From: Pseudocitrobacter vendiensis
GTDB lineage: Bacteria; Pseudomonadota; Gammaproteobacteria; Enterobacterales; Enterobacteriaceae
Length of the DNA stretch: 64,000 nucleotides
Direction of reading: 5' to 3'
Assembly: GCF_943590815.1 (NCBI RefSeq)
Contig: NZ_CALSBS010000020.1
Coordinates: 1-64,000, forward strand
Below the pieces are notes generated by a model, which was not told the DNA's origin, made no database searches, and saw nothing but the letters and a program-made list of their open reading frames with translations. The position numbers and the translations under genes are program-made. Below are positions 1-11,393 of this stretch, in pieces. Within the stretch, counting starts at the first letter, position 1; every line of letters begins with the position of its first letter.

Positions 1-3
1 TGC

Positions 4-26
4 GGGAGAGGGTTAGGGTGAGGGGG
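4..26. repeat. Partial CCCTCTCCC/GGGAGAGGG-family repeat
   Basis: The right half of an interspersed repeat seen four more times in this window (near 12.9, 46.4 and 52.3 kb) reads GGGAGAGGG followed by TTAGGGTGAGGGG. The other half would lie outside the window. It sits just after the envZ stop codon. Confidence 0.7.
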
Positions 27-31
27 AGCTT

Positions 32-2100
<2,069 letters not shown>

Positions 2101-2315
2101 TGTTTTTACTCCCAAAGGTTCGCAACAATTATCAGTGCGTATTCTTAAAAAAGCGTAAGCCGGTCACCAGTTAAATCTGGTATAAATTCCAGGCTAAATT
2201 GTTACAAAGCATATTTTACAGCGGCTTAAGTATACATTTAATCATAAGACACATTATTCATCCTGTTGGACTCTTTTGTGCTTTCCAACAGGCCAGCAGA
2301 AGGCAGGAAACGCGG

Positions 2316-2789
2316 ATGAAAACGCCTTTAATTACCCGTGAAGGGTATGAAAAACTGAAAAAAGAGATGGATTACCTCTGGCGCGAGGAACGCCCGGAAG
2401 TCACCAAAAAAGTGACCTGGGCTGCAAGTCTGGGCGATCGCAGTGAAAACGCCGATTACCAGTACAACAAAAAGCGCCTGCGTGAAATCGACCGCCGCGT
2501 GCGTTATCTCACCAAATGTCTGGAAAACCTGAAGATTGTCGATTATTCCCCGCAGCAGGAAGGCAAAGTCTTCTTTGGCGCGTGGGTGGAGATTGAAAAC
2601 GACGACGGCGATGTGAAGCGCTTTCGCATTGTCGGCTACGATGAAATTTTTGGCCGTAACGACTACATCTCAATTGATTCGCCGATGGCGCGCGGCCTGC
2701 TGAAAAAAGAGGTGGGCGACCTGGCCGTGGTGCAGACCCCTGCCGGTGAAGCGAGCTGGTACATCAATGAGATCGAATATGTGAAGTAG
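2316..2789 (+). CDS. greB: Transcript cleavage factor GreB
   Basis: Binds the secondary channel of RNA polymerase and triggers cleavage of backtracked transcripts. The N-terminal coiled-coil finger (about residues 1-75) carries the acidic tip motif DRSENADY, and a globular FKBP-like domain follows. The start at MKTPLITREGYEKL gives 157 residues, matching GreB. The longer open frame upstream lacks family similarity. It is transcribed away from ompR across a gap of about 215 bases that must hold both promoters. Confidence 0.98.
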   Translation: MKTPLITREGYEKLKKEMDYLWREERPEVTKKVTWAASLGDRSENADYQYNKKRLREIDRRVRYLTKCLENLKIVDYSPQQEGKVFFGAWVEIENDDGDVKRFRIVGYDEIFGRNDYISIDSPMARGLLKKEVGDLAVVQTPAGEASWYINEIEYVK

Positions 2790-2892
2790 CGCGCCCGGAA
2801 CAATCCGAGAGAATACGGTGGCGACTGGCATTTTTGCCGGTCAATCCGTATAACTATCCCCTGATTTTTTCGACCCAACAGATGACAACACC

Positions 2893-5226
2893 ATGATGAA
2901 TGATTCGCTCTGCCGCATTATTGCGGGTGAACTTCAGGCACGCGCAGAACAGGTGGAAGCCGCCGTTCGCCTGCTTGATGATGGGAATACCGTGCCGTTT
3001 ATTGCACGTTATCGTAAGGAAGTCACCGGCGGTCTGGATGACACGCAGTTGCGTAATCTGGAGTCCCGACTGGGCTATTTGCGTGAACTGGAAGAGCGTC
3101 GCCAGACCATTCTTAAGTCCATCAGCGAGCAAGGTAAACTGACCGAGTCGCTGGAAAAAGCCATTAACGGCACCCTCAGCAAAACCGAGCTTGAAGACCT
3201 TTACCTTCCGTATAAACAAAAACGTCGCACGCGCGGGCAAATCGCCATTGAAGCCGGGCTGGAGCCGCTGGCTGAGCTGCTGTGGAACGAACCGTCCCAT
3301 GACCCGGAGACGGAAGCCGCCAAATTTATCGATGCCGACAAAGGCGTAGCGGACACCAAAGCCGCGCTGGATGGCGCGCGCTATATCCTGATGGAGCGTT
3401 TTGCTGAAGACGCGGGCCTGTTGGCGAAAGTGCGTGATTATCTGTGGAAAAACGCCCATATCGTGGCGACCGTGGTGGCAGGTAAAGAGGAAGAAGGCGC
3501 GAAATTCCGCGACTACTTCGACCATCACGAACCGATTTCTACCGTACCGTCTCACCGCGCGCTGGCGATGTTCCGAGGCCGCAACGAAGGCATCCTGCAA
3601 CTCTCGCTGAATGCCGACCCGCAGTTCGACGAGCCGCCGAAAGAGAGCCACGGCGAACAGATTATTATCGACCACCTTGGCCTGCGCCTGAACAACGCCC
3701 CAGCGGATAGCTGGCGCAAAGGCGTGGTGAGCTGGACGTGGCGCATCAAGGTGCTGATGCACCTGGAAACCGAACTGATGGGTACCGTGCGTGAACGTGC
3801 GGAAGACGAAGCGATTAACGTCTTCGCCCGTAACCTGCACGACCTGCTGATGGCCGCACCTGCGGGCCTGCGCGCGACGATGGGCCTCGATCCGGGCCTG
3901 CGTACCGGCGTGAAAGTGGCCGTTGTGGATGGCACCGGCAAACTGGTTGCTACCGACACTATCTACCCGCACACAGGGCAGGCGGCGAAAGCGGCTGTCG
4001 CGGTGGCAGCGCTGTGCGAGAAACATAACGTTGAGCTGGTCGCTATCGGTAACGGTACGGCTTCACGCGAAACGGAGCGTTTCTTCCTCGACGTGCAGAA
4101 ACAGTTCCCGAAAGTGACGGCGCAGAAAGTGATCGTCAGCGAAGCAGGGGCATCGGTTTACTCCGCGTCTGAACTGGCGGCGCTGGAATTCCCGGACCTC
4201 GACGTTTCTCTGCGTGGCGCGGTCTCTATCGCCCGTCGTTTGCAGGACCCGCTCGCCGAGCTGGTAAAAATCGACCCGAAATCCATCGGCGTCGGCCAGT
4301 ATCAACACGACGTCAGCCAGACCTCGCTGGCGCGTAAGCTGGATGCGGTGGTGGAAGACTGCGTAAACGCCGTTGGCGTAGACCTGAATACCGCTTCCGT
4401 TCCGCTATTAACTCGCGTAGCGGGCCTGACGCGCATGATGGCGCAGAATATTGTGAGCTGGCGCGATGAGAACGGTCAGTTCCAGAACCGCCAGCAACTG
4501 CTGAAAGTCAGCCGTCTGGGGCCGAAAGCCTTTGAGCAGTGCGCGGGCTTCCTGCGTATCAACCACGGTGATAACCCGCTGGATGCCTCAACGGTGCACC
4601 CTGAAGCATATCCGGTGGTCGAGCGTATTCTGGCGCGGACACAACAGGCGCTGAAAGATCTGATGGGTAATAGCAGCGAGTTGCGTAACCTGAAAGCCTC
4701 TGAATTCACCGACGAGCGTTTCGGCGTGCCAACCGTCACCGATATCATCAAAGAGCTGGAAAAACCAGGCCGTGACCCGCGCCCTGAGTTTAAAACGGCG
4801 AAGTTCGCCGATGGCGTTGAGACCATGAACGACCTGCTGCCGGGGATGATTCTGGAAGGCGCGGTCACTAACGTCACCAACTTCGGCGCTTTTGTCGATA
4901 TCGGCGTGCATCAGGATGGTCTGGTTCACATCTCATCGCTGGCGGATAAGTTTGTGGAAGATCCGCACACGGTGGTGAAAGCTGGCGATATCGTGAAAGT
5001 GAAAGTGCTGGAAGTGGACCTGCCGCGTAAACGTATTGCGTTGACCATGCGTCTGGACGAGCAGCCAGGTGAAACCAACGCCCGTCGCGGCGGTAGCAGC
5101 AATGAGCGCAACCCGGGTAATCGCCCGGCGGCCAAAGCTGCAAAACCACGCGGTCGCGATGCACAGCCTGCGGGTAACAGCGCGATGATGGATGCGCTGG
5201 CGGCGGCGATGGGCAAAAAACGCTAA
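2893..5226 (+). CDS. yhgF: Tex-family RNA-binding protein YhgF
   Basis: Tex/YhgF is a cytoplasmic nucleic-acid-binding protein related to eukaryotic Spt6. It is linked to transcription quality control, and its exact role is less settled than that of its neighbours. The 777 residues show the Tex N-terminal helical domain, a YqgF/RNase H-like domain in the middle (around [17 protein letters not shown], about residues 330-346), helix-hairpin-helix motifs, and a C-terminal S1 domain (about 650-720, with [11 protein letters not shown] and HISSL). The last 45 residues are a basic, low-complexity tail rich in G, R, A and N. The start could be either of the two adjacent methionines. Confidence 0.96.
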   Translation: MMNDSLCRIIAGELQARAEQVEAAVRLLDDGNTVPFIARYRKEVTGGLDDTQLRNLESRLGYLRELEERRQTILKSISEQGKLTESLEKAINGTLSKTELEDLYLPYKQKRRTRGQIAIEAGLEPLAELLWNEPSHDPETEAAKFIDADKGVADTKAALDGARYILMERFAEDAGLLAKVRDYLWKNAHIVATVVAGKEEEGAKFRDYFDHHEPISTVPSHRALAMFRGRNEGILQLSLNADPQFDEPPKESHGEQIIIDHLGLRLNNAPADSWRKGVVSWTWRIKVLMHLETELMGTVRERAEDEAINVFARNLHDLLMAAPAGLRATMGLDPGLRTGVKVAVVDGTGKLVATDTIYPHTGQAAKAAVAVAALCEKHNVELVAIGNGTASRETERFFLDVQKQFPKVTAQKVIVSEAGASVYSASELAALEFPDLDVSLRGAVSIARRLQDPLAELVKIDPKSIGVGQYQHDVSQTSLARKLDAVVEDCVNAVGVDLNTASVPLLTRVAGLTRMMAQNIVSWRDENGQFQNRQQLLKVSRLGPKAFEQCAGFLRINHGDNPLDASTVHPEAYPVVERILARTQQALKDLMGNSSELRNLKASEFTDERFGVPTVTDIIKELEKPGRDPRPEFKTAKFADGVETMNDLLPGMILEGAVTNVTNFGAFVDIGVHQDGLVHISSLADKFVEDPHTVVKAGDIVKVKVLEVDLPRKRIALTMRLDEQPGETNARRGGSSNERNPGNRPAAKAAKPRGRDAQPAGNSAMMDALAAAMGKKR

Positions 5227-5243
5227 ATCGTGCGGTTTGGTTT

Positions 5244-5273
5244 GCCGGGTGGCGCTGCGCTTACCCGGCCTAC
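5244..5273. repeat. REP palindrome
   Basis: Single REP unit (GCCGGGTGGCGCTGCGCTTA then CCCGGCCTAC) in the 3' region of yhgF. Confidence 0.8.
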
Positions 5274-5292
5274 AAACCAGAAACGTCTGTGG

Positions 5293-5319
5293 GCCCGATA
5301 AACGTTATCGGGCTTTTTA
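5293..5319 (+). terminator. Rho-independent terminator after yhgF
   Basis: An 8-bp stem GCCCGATA/TATCGGGC closes a 5-base loop and is followed by a short T run (TTTTTAT). It lies about 70 bases after the yhgF stop, past the REP unit. Confidence 0.85.
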
Positions 5320-5414
5320 TTTCGGAAATATATTAATTGTTTTTATATTTAGCATTATTATCACTGCATTAACATTCGATGAAATAAACAAACATACGGT
5401 TTACCCTAATTGTT

Positions 5415-5428
5415 TTGCGCCAAATCAA
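5415..5428. promoter_or_regulatory. Candidate FNR half-palindrome upstream of feoA
   Basis: TTGCG-CCAA-ATCAA fits the FNR consensus TTGAT-N4-ATCAA with one perfect half and one weak half. E. coli feoABC is known to be activated by FNR without oxygen, so a site here is expected. The match alone is moderate. Confidence 0.35.
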
Positions 5429-5489
5429 CTTTGCCCCACTTTATTCTCAGAAAGAACATCCGGTCACATTTTATCTATTGAAGATACAA

Positions 5490-5508
5490 ACCATTCTCAT
5501 TATCATCG
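5490..5508. promoter_or_regulatory. Fur box upstream of feoA
   Basis: The reverse strand reads CGATGATAATGAGAATGGT, a recognisable match to the 19-bp Fur consensus, which is an array of GATAAT-like hexamers. Repression of feoABC by iron-loaded Fur is established in E. coli. The box lies about 100 bases before feoA. Confidence 0.7.
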
Positions 5509-5606
5509 TATTGTAGATTAATTAACCTCTCTCATGTCCGCGCGCCTTTCCGTTCGTTTCTGTTGAACCCGCGCGACAGTGACTCGCGATGAAATAAGTA
5601 GGCCCT

Positions 5607-5834
5607 ATGCAATTTACTCCTGATAGTGCGTGGAAAATTACTGGCTTCTCCCGTGACATCAGTCCGGCCTGGCGTCAGAAACTGCTGTCGCTCGGTATGC
5701 TGCCCGGTTCCTCTTTCCAGGTTGTGCGTGTCGCGCCATTAGGCGACCCCATTCATATTGAAACGCGTCGAGTCAGTTTAGTCCTACGCAAAAAAGATTT
5801 GGAATTTCTGGATCTTGAATCCATTTCTCGTTAA
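5607..5834 (+). CDS. feoA: Ferrous iron transport protein FeoA
   Basis: Small cytoplasmic SH3-like protein needed for full activity of the FeoB iron transporter. It has 75 residues, the standard length. The core shows [12 protein letters not shown] and the later [13 protein letters not shown] strand region, both typical of FeoA. It is the first gene of feoABC, 31 bases ahead of feoB. Anaerobic and low-iron expression is expected from the upstream sites. Confidence 0.97.
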   Translation: MQFTPDSAWKITGFSRDISPAWRQKLLSLGMLPGSSFQVVRVAPLGDPIHIETRRVSLVLRKKDLEFLDLESISR

Positions 5835-5865
5835 TCCGATTTAGCTGTTATAGAGTTCACAAAAA

Positions 5866-8178
5866 ATGAAAAAACTAACCATTGGCTTAATTGGTAATCC
5901 TAATTCCGGCAAGACAACATTATTCAATCAATTAACCGGCGCGCGTCAGCGCGTGGGGAACTGGTCCGGTGTAACGGTCGAGCGTAAAGAAGGGACGTTT
6001 TCTACGACCGATCACAGTGTCACGCTGGTCGACCTGCCAGGGACCTACTCCCTGACCACCATCTCCTCGCAAACCTCACTCGATGAGCAAATCGCCTGCC
6101 ACTATATTTTGAGCGGCGACGCCGACCTTCTGATTAACGTCGTCGATGCCTCTAACCTGGAGCGCAACCTCTATCTGACACTGCAACTGCTTGAGCTGGG
6201 TATTCCCTGCATCGTGGCGCTCAACATGCTGGATATCGCGGAGAAACAGCAAATCCGCATTGATATCGACGCCCTCTCCGCTCGTCTGGGTTGCCCGGTT
6301 GTTCCGCTGGTTTCCACGCGTGGCCGCGGGATAGACGCCCTGAAACTGGCGGTTGACCGCTACCAAAGTAACGATGAAATTGAGCTGGTGCACTACGCCG
6401 CGCCGCTACTGCGTGAAGCAGAGAATCTGGCACGCGCGATGCCGGAGTCCATTCCGGCAAAACAGCGCCGCTGGCTCGGTATGCAAATGCTGGAAGGTGA
6501 TATCTACAGCCGCGCTTACGCAGGCGGTGCGGCGGATAAACTCGATATCGCGCTGGCTAACCTGAGCGACGAGCTGGATGACCCGGCGTTGCATATCGCC
6601 GATGCGCGTTATCAGAGCATCTCCGCCATTTGCGACAGCGTCAGTAATACCCTGACCGCCGAGCCAAGCCGTTTCACCGCTGCCGTGGATAAAATCGTGC
6701 TCAACCGCGTACTGGGGCTGCCGATTTTCCTGTTCGTGATGTACCTGATGTTCCTGCTGGCGATTAACATCGGCGGCGCATTGCAGCCTATTTTCGACGG
6801 CGGCTCGGTCGCTATCTTTATTCACGGCATTCAATGGGTGGGTGCAACGCTGCACTTCCCGGAATGGCTGACGATTTTCCTCGCCCAGGGGATTGGCGGC
6901 GGCATCAACACCGTGCTGCCGTTGGTACCGCAAATCGGCATGATGTACCTGTTCCTCTCCTTCCTTGAGGATTCCGGTTACATGGCGCGTGCGGCATTTG
7001 TTATGGACCGCCTGATGCAGTCGCTTGGTCTGCCGGGCAAATCCTTCGTGCCGCTGATTGTGGGTTTCGGCTGTAACGTGCCGTCGGTAATGGGCGCACG
7101 TACGCTGGACGCCCCGCGTGAACGTCTGATGACGATCATGATGGCGCCGTTTATGTCCTGCGGCGCACGTCTGGCTATTTTCGCCGTCTTCGCGGCAGCC
7201 TTCTTTGGTCAACAGGGCGCGCTGGCGGTCTTCTCGCTTTACGTACTGGGCATCGTGATGGCGATCCTCACCGGCCTGATGCTCAAATACACCATCATGC
7301 GTGGTGAAGCGTCACCGTTCGTGATGGAGCTGCCGGTTTATCACATTCCGCATCTGAAGAGTTTGTTTATCCAGACCTGGCAGCGCCTGAAAGGCTTTGT
7401 CGTTCGCGCGGGTAAAGTGATTGTCATCGTCAGTATTTTCCTGAGTGCCCTGAACAGCTTCTCACTGAGCGGCCAGGCGGTCGATAATATCAACGACTCT
7501 GCCCTTGCCTCTGTCAGCCGTCAGTTAACGCCGCTATTGAAACCGATTGGCGTTCACGAAGACAACTGGCAGGCTGCGGTCGGCCTGTTTACCGGGGCGA
7601 TGGCGAAAGAAGTGGTGGTCGGTACGCTGAACACCCTCTACACCGCTGAAAATATTCAGGAAGAAGATTTCGATCCTGCCACCTTTAGCCTGACCGACGA
7701 ACTGCTGGGCGCAGCCGATGAAACCTGGCAGAGCCTGAAAGACACCTTCAGCCTGAGCGTGCTGGCGAACCCAATCGAAGCCAGCAAGGGCGACGGCGAA
7801 ATGGCCACCGGCGCAATGGGCGTGATGAGCAGCAAATTCGGCAGTGCAGCGGCGGCCTACAGCTACCTGATTTTCGTTCTGCTCTACATTCCGTGCATTT
7901 CGGTGATGGGCGCCATTGCCCGTGAATCCAGCCGCGGCTGGATGGGCTTCTCGGTGCTGTGGGGGCTGAACATCGCTTACTCGCTAGCGACACTTTTCTA
8001 TCAGGCTACCAGCTTCAAACAACACCCTCAGTACAGCCTGGTGTGCATTCTGGCGGTGATTCTGTTTAACGTGATAGTGATTGGCGCGCTGCGCCGGGCG
8101 CGCAGCCGCGTGGATGTGAATCTACTCGCGACGCGCAAAAACGTTCATGCTCACGAAACTTCTGGCAGTTGCCACTAA
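5866..8178 (+). CDS. feoB: Ferrous iron transporter FeoB
   Basis: Inner-membrane Fe(II) transporter with an N-terminal G-protein domain. G1 (GNPNSGKTT) is at residues 10-18, G3 is DLPGTYSL, and G4 is probably NMLD. After a helical GDI-like domain come two Gate-type membrane regions, with conserved segments such as GFGCNVPSVMGAR and MAPFMSCGARL that contain the cysteines proposed to line the pore. The length of 770 residues is close to the E. coli protein. It lies between feoA and feoC in the same direction, with a 9-base gap to feoC. Confidence 0.98.
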   Translation: MKKLTIGLIGNPNSGKTTLFNQLTGARQRVGNWSGVTVERKEGTFSTTDHSVTLVDLPGTYSLTTISSQTSLDEQIACHYILSGDADLLINVVDASNLERNLYLTLQLLELGIPCIVALNMLDIAEKQQIRIDIDALSARLGCPVVPLVSTRGRGIDALKLAVDRYQSNDEIELVHYAAPLLREAENLARAMPESIPAKQRRWLGMQMLEGDIYSRAYAGGAADKLDIALANLSDELDDPALHIADARYQSISAICDSVSNTLTAEPSRFTAAVDKIVLNRVLGLPIFLFVMYLMFLLAINIGGALQPIFDGGSVAIFIHGIQWVGATLHFPEWLTIFLAQGIGGGINTVLPLVPQIGMMYLFLSFLEDSGYMARAAFVMDRLMQSLGLPGKSFVPLIVGFGCNVPSVMGARTLDAPRERLMTIMMAPFMSCGARLAIFAVFAAAFFGQQGALAVFSLYVLGIVMAILTGLMLKYTIMRGEASPFVMELPVYHIPHLKSLFIQTWQRLKGFVVRAGKVIVIVSIFLSALNSFSLSGQAVDNINDSALASVSRQLTPLLKPIGVHEDNWQAAVGLFTGAMAKEVVVGTLNTLYTAENIQEEDFDPATFSLTDELLGAADETWQSLKDTFSLSVLANPIEASKGDGEMATGAMGVMSSKFGSAAAAYSYLIFVLLYIPCISVMGAIARESSRGWMGFSVLWGLNIAYSLATLFYQATSFKQHPQYSLVCILAVILFNVIVIGALRRARSRVDVNLLATRKNVHAHETSGSCH

Positions 8179-8187
8179 GGAGAGGTA

Positions 8188-8424
8188 ATGGCATCGTTAA
8201 TTGAGGTTCGCGATATGCTGGCACTGCAAGGACGCATGGAGGCATCACAACTCAGCGCGCAGTTACACACGCCGCAGCCGATGATCGATGCCATGCTCGA
8301 ACGCCTGGAAGCGATGGGGAAAGCACGTCGCGTGCAGGAAGACGCGGATGGTTGTCTGTCGGGAAGCTGTAAGCAGTGCCCGGAAGGGCGCGCCTGCCTG
8401 AGCGAATGGTGGGTGCTGTGCTGA
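8188..8424 (+). CDS. feoC: FeoC, Fe-S-type small protein of the feo operon
   Basis: A 78-residue winged-helix protein that binds FeoB and helps keep it stable. Cysteines at 56, 61, 64 and 70 form the C-x4-C-x2-C-x5-C cluster seen in enterobacterial FeoC, which can hold an Fe-S cluster. C78 is the last residue. A clear Shine-Dalgarno (AAGGAGAGG) precedes the ATG. Confidence 0.95.
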   Translation: MASLIEVRDMLALQGRMEASQLSAQLHTPQPMIDAMLERLEAMGKARRVQEDADGCLSGSCKQCPEGRACLSEWWVLC

Positions 8425-8427
8425 TCT

Positions 8428-8513
8428 GCCCGGTGGCGCGTTGCTTACCGGGCCTACAAAATGGGCCAACATCCGCTTACCCGTAGGCCGGATAAGCGCA
8501 GCGCCATCCGGCA
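8428..8513. repeat. Pair of REP palindromes
   Basis: Two inverted REP units: GCCCGGTGGCGCGTTGCTTA then CCGGGCCTAC, and then GTAGGCCGGATAAGCGCAGC then GCCATCCGGC. They lie head to head after feoC. Confidence 0.8.
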
Positions 8514-8551
8514 AAAATGCAGGCGCTCATGGCAAAAATGCAGGCGCTCAT
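8510..8551 (+). repeat. 21-bp tandem duplication
   Basis: Two perfect head-to-tail copies of a 21-base unit (8510-8530 and 8531-8551, starting GGCAAAAATGCAGG). A truncated third start (GGCAAAA) runs into the terminator. It probably arose by slippage at the edge of the REP pair. Confidence 0.85.
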
Positions 8552-8557
8552 GGCAAA

Positions 8558-8583
8558 AGCGGGTCCGAAGACCCGCTTTTTTT
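8558..8583. terminator. Bidirectional terminator between feoC and the DUF1471 gene
   Basis: An 8-bp stem AGCGGGTC/GACCCGCT with loop CGAA (UUCG when read on the minus strand). It is flanked by T6-7 on the plus side and by AAAA on the other, so it can end transcripts from both convergent genes. Confidence 0.9.
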
Positions 8584-8585
8584 AA

Positions 8586-8855
8586 TTACTTATAAACGTC
8601 CGCGTTACCGTGCACGGTTTTCTCATTCTTTGAACCGGCGATAATCACGTAATACTTCCCACCCAGCTCATCCGCCTTTTTCGACAAATCACGCTTCGCA
8701 TCCATCGGAGATGTGGTGCGCGAAGTGGTGATTTCGCCAACCTTAGTGAGGTTCATCTTCGCGACATCTTCTTTCTGAATCTCTTGTGCCGCCAGCGCAC
8801 CAAAAGAGAGCGAGCCCATAACCAGAGTCGCGACAATACCTGTAACAAGTTTCAT
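8586..8855 (-). CDS. DUF1471 (YhcN/BhsA/McbA-like) periplasmic protein
   Basis: An 89-residue exported protein. The N-terminus is a signal peptide with likely cleavage after ALA-A (about residue 23). The remainder has the DUF1471 look: NLTKVGEITTSR, then DLSKKADELGGKYYVI and a short C-terminal strand. Members such as BhsA, McbA and YhcN are stress-induced periplasmic proteins linked to surface and biofilm traits. Which member this is I cannot say. A good ribosome site (AGGGA) precedes the ATG. In E. coli K-12 this spot between feoC and bioH holds yhgA instead. Confidence 0.85.
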   Translation of the reverse strand: MKLVTGIVATLVMGSLSFGALAAQEIQKEDVAKMNLTKVGEITTSRTTSPMDAKRDLSKKADELGGKYYVIIAGSKNEKTVHGNADVYK

Positions 8856-8889
8856 AACGTTATCCCTATATAAGTTTTTGTTTTATATA

Positions 8890-8925
8890 CGGTACGCAAC
8901 GGCTATCAACGCATTAAGCGTACCG
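8890..8925. other. Inverted repeat upstream of the DUF1471 gene
   Basis: Perfect 8-bp arms CGGTACGC and GCGTACCG are separated by 20 bases. They lie 34 bases upstream of the DUF1471 start and 52 bases after bioH. There is no T run on the minus side, so the element could be an operator or a bioH mRNA end hairpin. Confidence 0.4.
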
Positions 8926-8977
8926 GCAGGATAAGTATTGTTCCGCTTTGAAACTTTTGCCATGTGGACACAAAAAA

Positions 8978-9751
8978 TTAAATTTTAGCGTCGGCAAACT
9001 CGCGAATAACCTGACAAAATTCATCCGAATGCGAGATAAACGGCGCATGCGCGGCTTTGGCAAAAAGGTACGATTCACTCTGCGGCCACAGGGCATCAAG
9101 CACAGGCACAACCTTACGCGGCACCAGACCATCCAGTCGGCCATAAAGACGCAGAAAAGGTTTGTCCAGCGAGGTCAGCGCCTGACGCAAATCAGCGGTT
9201 TTCAGGATCTCCAGACCGCCATTAAGGGCATCGACGGTCGGCATCGGCAGTGACAGTACCGTGCTTTTAAGCGCACGCGCATCCTGCCTGGCGCTTTCCG
9301 TGCCCAGCGTTTGCAGTGCGAGGAAGCGCTCAACGGTACGCTGAAAATCTTCACTCAGTTGCTGCTGGAAGCCCGCCAGAATCTCGGGCTTGATGCCGGC
9401 CCAGTCGTCCTGCGCACAGAAACAAGGTGAGGACGCGACAGTAACCAGCGCCTGGACGCGTTGTGGATGCGTCAGGGCTATCTGGCTCGCCACCAGCCCG
9501 CCGAGGCTCCAGCCCAACCAAACTGCCTGCTCAGGCGCCTGAGCAAGAACATGCTCCACCATCGCATCCAGCGACATTGCACCGAAATCACGGCTGCGGC
9601 CAAAACCTGGCAGGTCGACAAGATGCAGCGTGAAATGCGCGCTCAGTTCCGGCGTTATGCAATCCCACACCTGCGCGTTCAGCCCCCATCCGTGCAGCAG
9701 CACAAGATGACAATCTCCTTCACCTTTGGTTTGCCACCAAACGTTGTTCAT
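8978..9751 (-). CDS. bioH: Pimeloyl-ACP methyl ester esterase BioH
   Basis: Hydrolyses the methyl ester of pimeloyl-ACP, the last step in making the biotin pimelate arm. It is an alpha/beta hydrolase of 257 residues. The nucleophile S82 sits in GWSLGG, and the other triad members are D207 (GRLDGLVP) and H235 (KAAHAPF). The oxyanion region is LLHGWGLN. It is transcribed away from gntX with only 37 bases between the two start codons. Confidence 0.97.
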   Translation of the reverse strand: MNNVWWQTKGEGDCHLVLLHGWGLNAQVWDCITPELSAHFTLHLVDLPGFGRSRDFGAMSLDAMVEHVLAQAPEQAVWLGWSLGGLVASQIALTHPQRVQALVTVASSPCFCAQDDWAGIKPEILAGFQQQLSEDFQRTVERFLALQTLGTESARQDARALKSTVLSLPMPTVDALNGGLEILKTADLRQALTSLDKPFLRLYGRLDGLVPRKVVPVLDALWPQSESYLFAKAAHAPFISHSDEFCQVIREFADAKI

Positions 9752-9788
9752 CAGTTATTGTTCCCACATCCAGATTTCGAGGTGCAAT

Positions 9789-10463
9789 ATGCTAACAGTC
9801 CACAGCTTGTGCTGGCTATGCCAAATGCCGCTGGCGATTTCACGCTGGGGCGTCTGTTCCCGCTGCGCGCGAACCTTATTCAACACACAAACGCGTTGCC
9901 CACTATGCGGCCTTCCGGCGGCGGTCGGGCACGTCGTATGTGGGCGCTGCCTGCGCAAGGCGCCGCCCTGGAGCCGGTTAATAGCGGTGAATGATTATGT
10001 TTCGCCGCTCAGTCATTTGATTCATGAATTTAAATTCTGCGATAAGCCGGAGCTCGCCCCAATTCTGGCACGGCTCATGCTCTTGAACGTGCGGCAAAGG
10101 TCGGGATTACCCCGGCCCGACCGGCTCATCAGCGTGCCGCTCTGGCAGCGACGCCACTGGCGACGGGGATTTAATCAGAGCGACCTGTTGTGTCAGGCGC
10201 TGGCAAAATGGCTTGGCTGCGCCTGGCATCCTTTTGCTCTTAAACGGGTGCGAAAAACCGCCACCCAGCACCAGCTCAGCGCGCGGTTACGCGCCCGTAA
10301 CCTGAAAAATGCCTTCCGGCTTGAATTACCGGTGAAGGGGCTCCATATGGTGATTGTGGATGATGTCGTCACCACAGGCAGCACTGTCGCCGAAATTTCC
10401 CGCCTGCTTTTGCGAAACGGCGCGGCGAGCGTTCAGGTATGGTGCCTGTGTCGCACCTTGTAG
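9789..10463 (+). CDS. gntX: ComF-family phosphoribosyltransferase-like protein GntX
   Basis: A ComF-type protein of 224 residues. The N-terminal part holds a zinc-finger-like set of cysteines (CWLC, CSRC, CPLCGLP, CGRC). The C-terminal part is a PRTase fold with the PRPP-binding motif VIVDDVVTTGST. Competence-type functions are known for family members, and E. coli GntX is linked to periplasmic DNA use and gluconate growth. The start at MLTVHSLC has GAGGT upstream and fits the family. The longer frame starting at 9726 would run into bioH. Confidence 0.92.
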   Translation: MLTVHSLCWLCQMPLAISRWGVCSRCARTLFNTQTRCPLCGLPAAVGHVVCGRCLRKAPPWSRLIAVNDYVSPLSHLIHEFKFCDKPELAPILARLMLLNVRQRSGLPRPDRLISVPLWQRRHWRRGFNQSDLLCQALAKWLGCAWHPFALKRVRKTATQHQLSARLRARNLKNAFRLELPVKGLHMVIVDDVVTTGSTVAEISRLLLRNGAASVQVWCLCRTL

Positions 10464-10521
10464 ACCCCCTCTGATGGGCGTATTATAACCAACTAAAGTA
10501 GTCAACTATTAGGCCAAAGCT

Positions 10522-11097
10522 ATGATCCGTATTTCCGATGCTGCACAAGCGCACTTTGCCAAACTGCTGGTAAATCAGGAAGAAGGTACACAAATCCGCG
10601 TATTTGTTATCAATCCTGGCACGCCAAACGCAGAATGTGGCGTTTCTTATTGCCCGCCGGATGCGGTGGAAGCAAGTGATACTGCCCTGAAATTTGAACA
10701 ACTCACCGCCTATGTCGATGAGTTGAGCGCACCGTATCTCGAAGATGCGGAAATTGATTTTGTTACCGATCAGTTGGGTTCTCAGCTAACCCTGAAAGCG
10801 CCAAATGCCAAAATGCGTAAAGTGTCTGACGATGCACCGCTGATGGAACGCGTTGAGTACATGATTCAGGCGCAGGTTAACCCGCAACTGGCAGGCCACG
10901 GCGGCCGTGTGACGCTGATGGAAATCACCGACGAAGGTTACGCGATTCTGCAATTCGGCGGCGGCTGTAACGGCTGCTCGATGGTAGACGTGACGCTGAA
11001 AGAAGGGATTGAAAAGCAGCTGCTGGCTGAATTCCCGGAACTGAAAGGCGTGCGCGACCTGACTGAACACCAGCGCGGCGAACACTCTTACTACTAA
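10522..11097 (+). CDS. nfuA: Fe-S biogenesis protein NfuA
   Basis: A 4Fe-4S carrier that matures or repairs client proteins such as aconitase and lipoyl synthase under stress. The N-terminal half is a degenerate A-type carrier domain, with C39 and C44 still present. The C-terminal NifU-like domain has the cluster ligands C149 and C152 in GGGCNGCSM. Its 191 residues match the E. coli length. Confidence 0.98.
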   Translation: MIRISDAAQAHFAKLLVNQEEGTQIRVFVINPGTPNAECGVSYCPPDAVEASDTALKFEQLTAYVDELSAPYLEDAEIDFVTDQLGSQLTLKAPNAKMRKVSDDAPLMERVEYMIQAQVNPQLAGHGGRVTLMEITDEGYAILQFGGGCNGCSMVDVTLKEGIEKQLLAEFPELKGVRDLTEHQRGEHSYY

Positions 11098-11117
11098 GTT
11101 TTCCCCCTTCCCTGATT

Positions 11118-11196
11118 GCCCGGTGGCGCTGCGCTTACCGGGCCTACGTGTTGTGCAGATTTTGTAGGCCGGATAAGGCGAAGCCGCATCCGGCAA
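11118..11196. repeat. Pair of REP palindromes
   Basis: Two REP units in opposite orientation (GCCCGGTGGCGCTGCGCTTA then CCGGGCCTAC, and GTAGGCCGGATAAGGCGAAG then CCGCATCCGG) lie after nfuA. Confidence 0.8.
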
Positions 11197-11227
11197 ATGC
11201 TTCACTCCACATAAATCCATGTCGGTA

Positions 11228-11244
11228 ATGTTACCGCGCAACAT
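11228..11244. promoter_or_regulatory. GntR operator, upstream copy, gntT
   Basis: ATGTTACCGCGCAACAT is a near-palindrome matching the GntR operator pattern ATGTTA-N4-AACAT. It lies about 280 bases before gntT. Confidence 0.65.
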
Positions 11245-11346
11245 GGCTCGCAATTCCCTATACACATCTTTGCAAAACCCCGGCAAATAGTATGACATCT
11301 GTCGCAATTTTTACATTTATGCTGCACAGGTAATTCTCACCCCCGC

Positions 11347-11362
11347 ATGTTACCCGTATCAT
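11347..11362. promoter_or_regulatory. GntR operator, downstream copy, gntT
   Basis: ATGTTACCCGTATCAT is a second GntR-type site, 119 bases from the first. Paired GntR sites before gntT are known in E. coli, where gluconate relieves repression. The spacing would allow looping. Confidence 0.7.
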
Positions 11363-11393
11363 CCGCCCCATAGCGTCGTCACGTAAATCAATA

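Larger units (their letters stand above)
5320..5606. other. AT-rich upstream region of feoABC
   Basis: This non-coding stretch of nearly 290 bases is visibly AT-rich and carries the feo control sites (listed separately). A frame open across part of it continues out of the yhgF 3' end and has no family resemblance, so I do not call a gene here. Confidence 0.6.

Noticed and set aside
2854-4026. 390-codon minus-strand frame opposite yhgF
   Set aside because: Antisense shadow. No ribosome site or family resemblance, and yhgF explains the region.
5192-5521. 109-codon plus-strand frame across the yhgF end and the feo control region
   Set aside because: It runs through the REP unit, the terminator and the Fur box, with no family features.
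8510-8551. Possible CRISPR-like repeat
   Set aside because: Only two adjacent copies without spacers, so it is a simple tandem duplication.
9726-9788. Longer start for gntX
   Set aside because: Would begin inside bioH's 5' end, and the added residues are not shared with the family.
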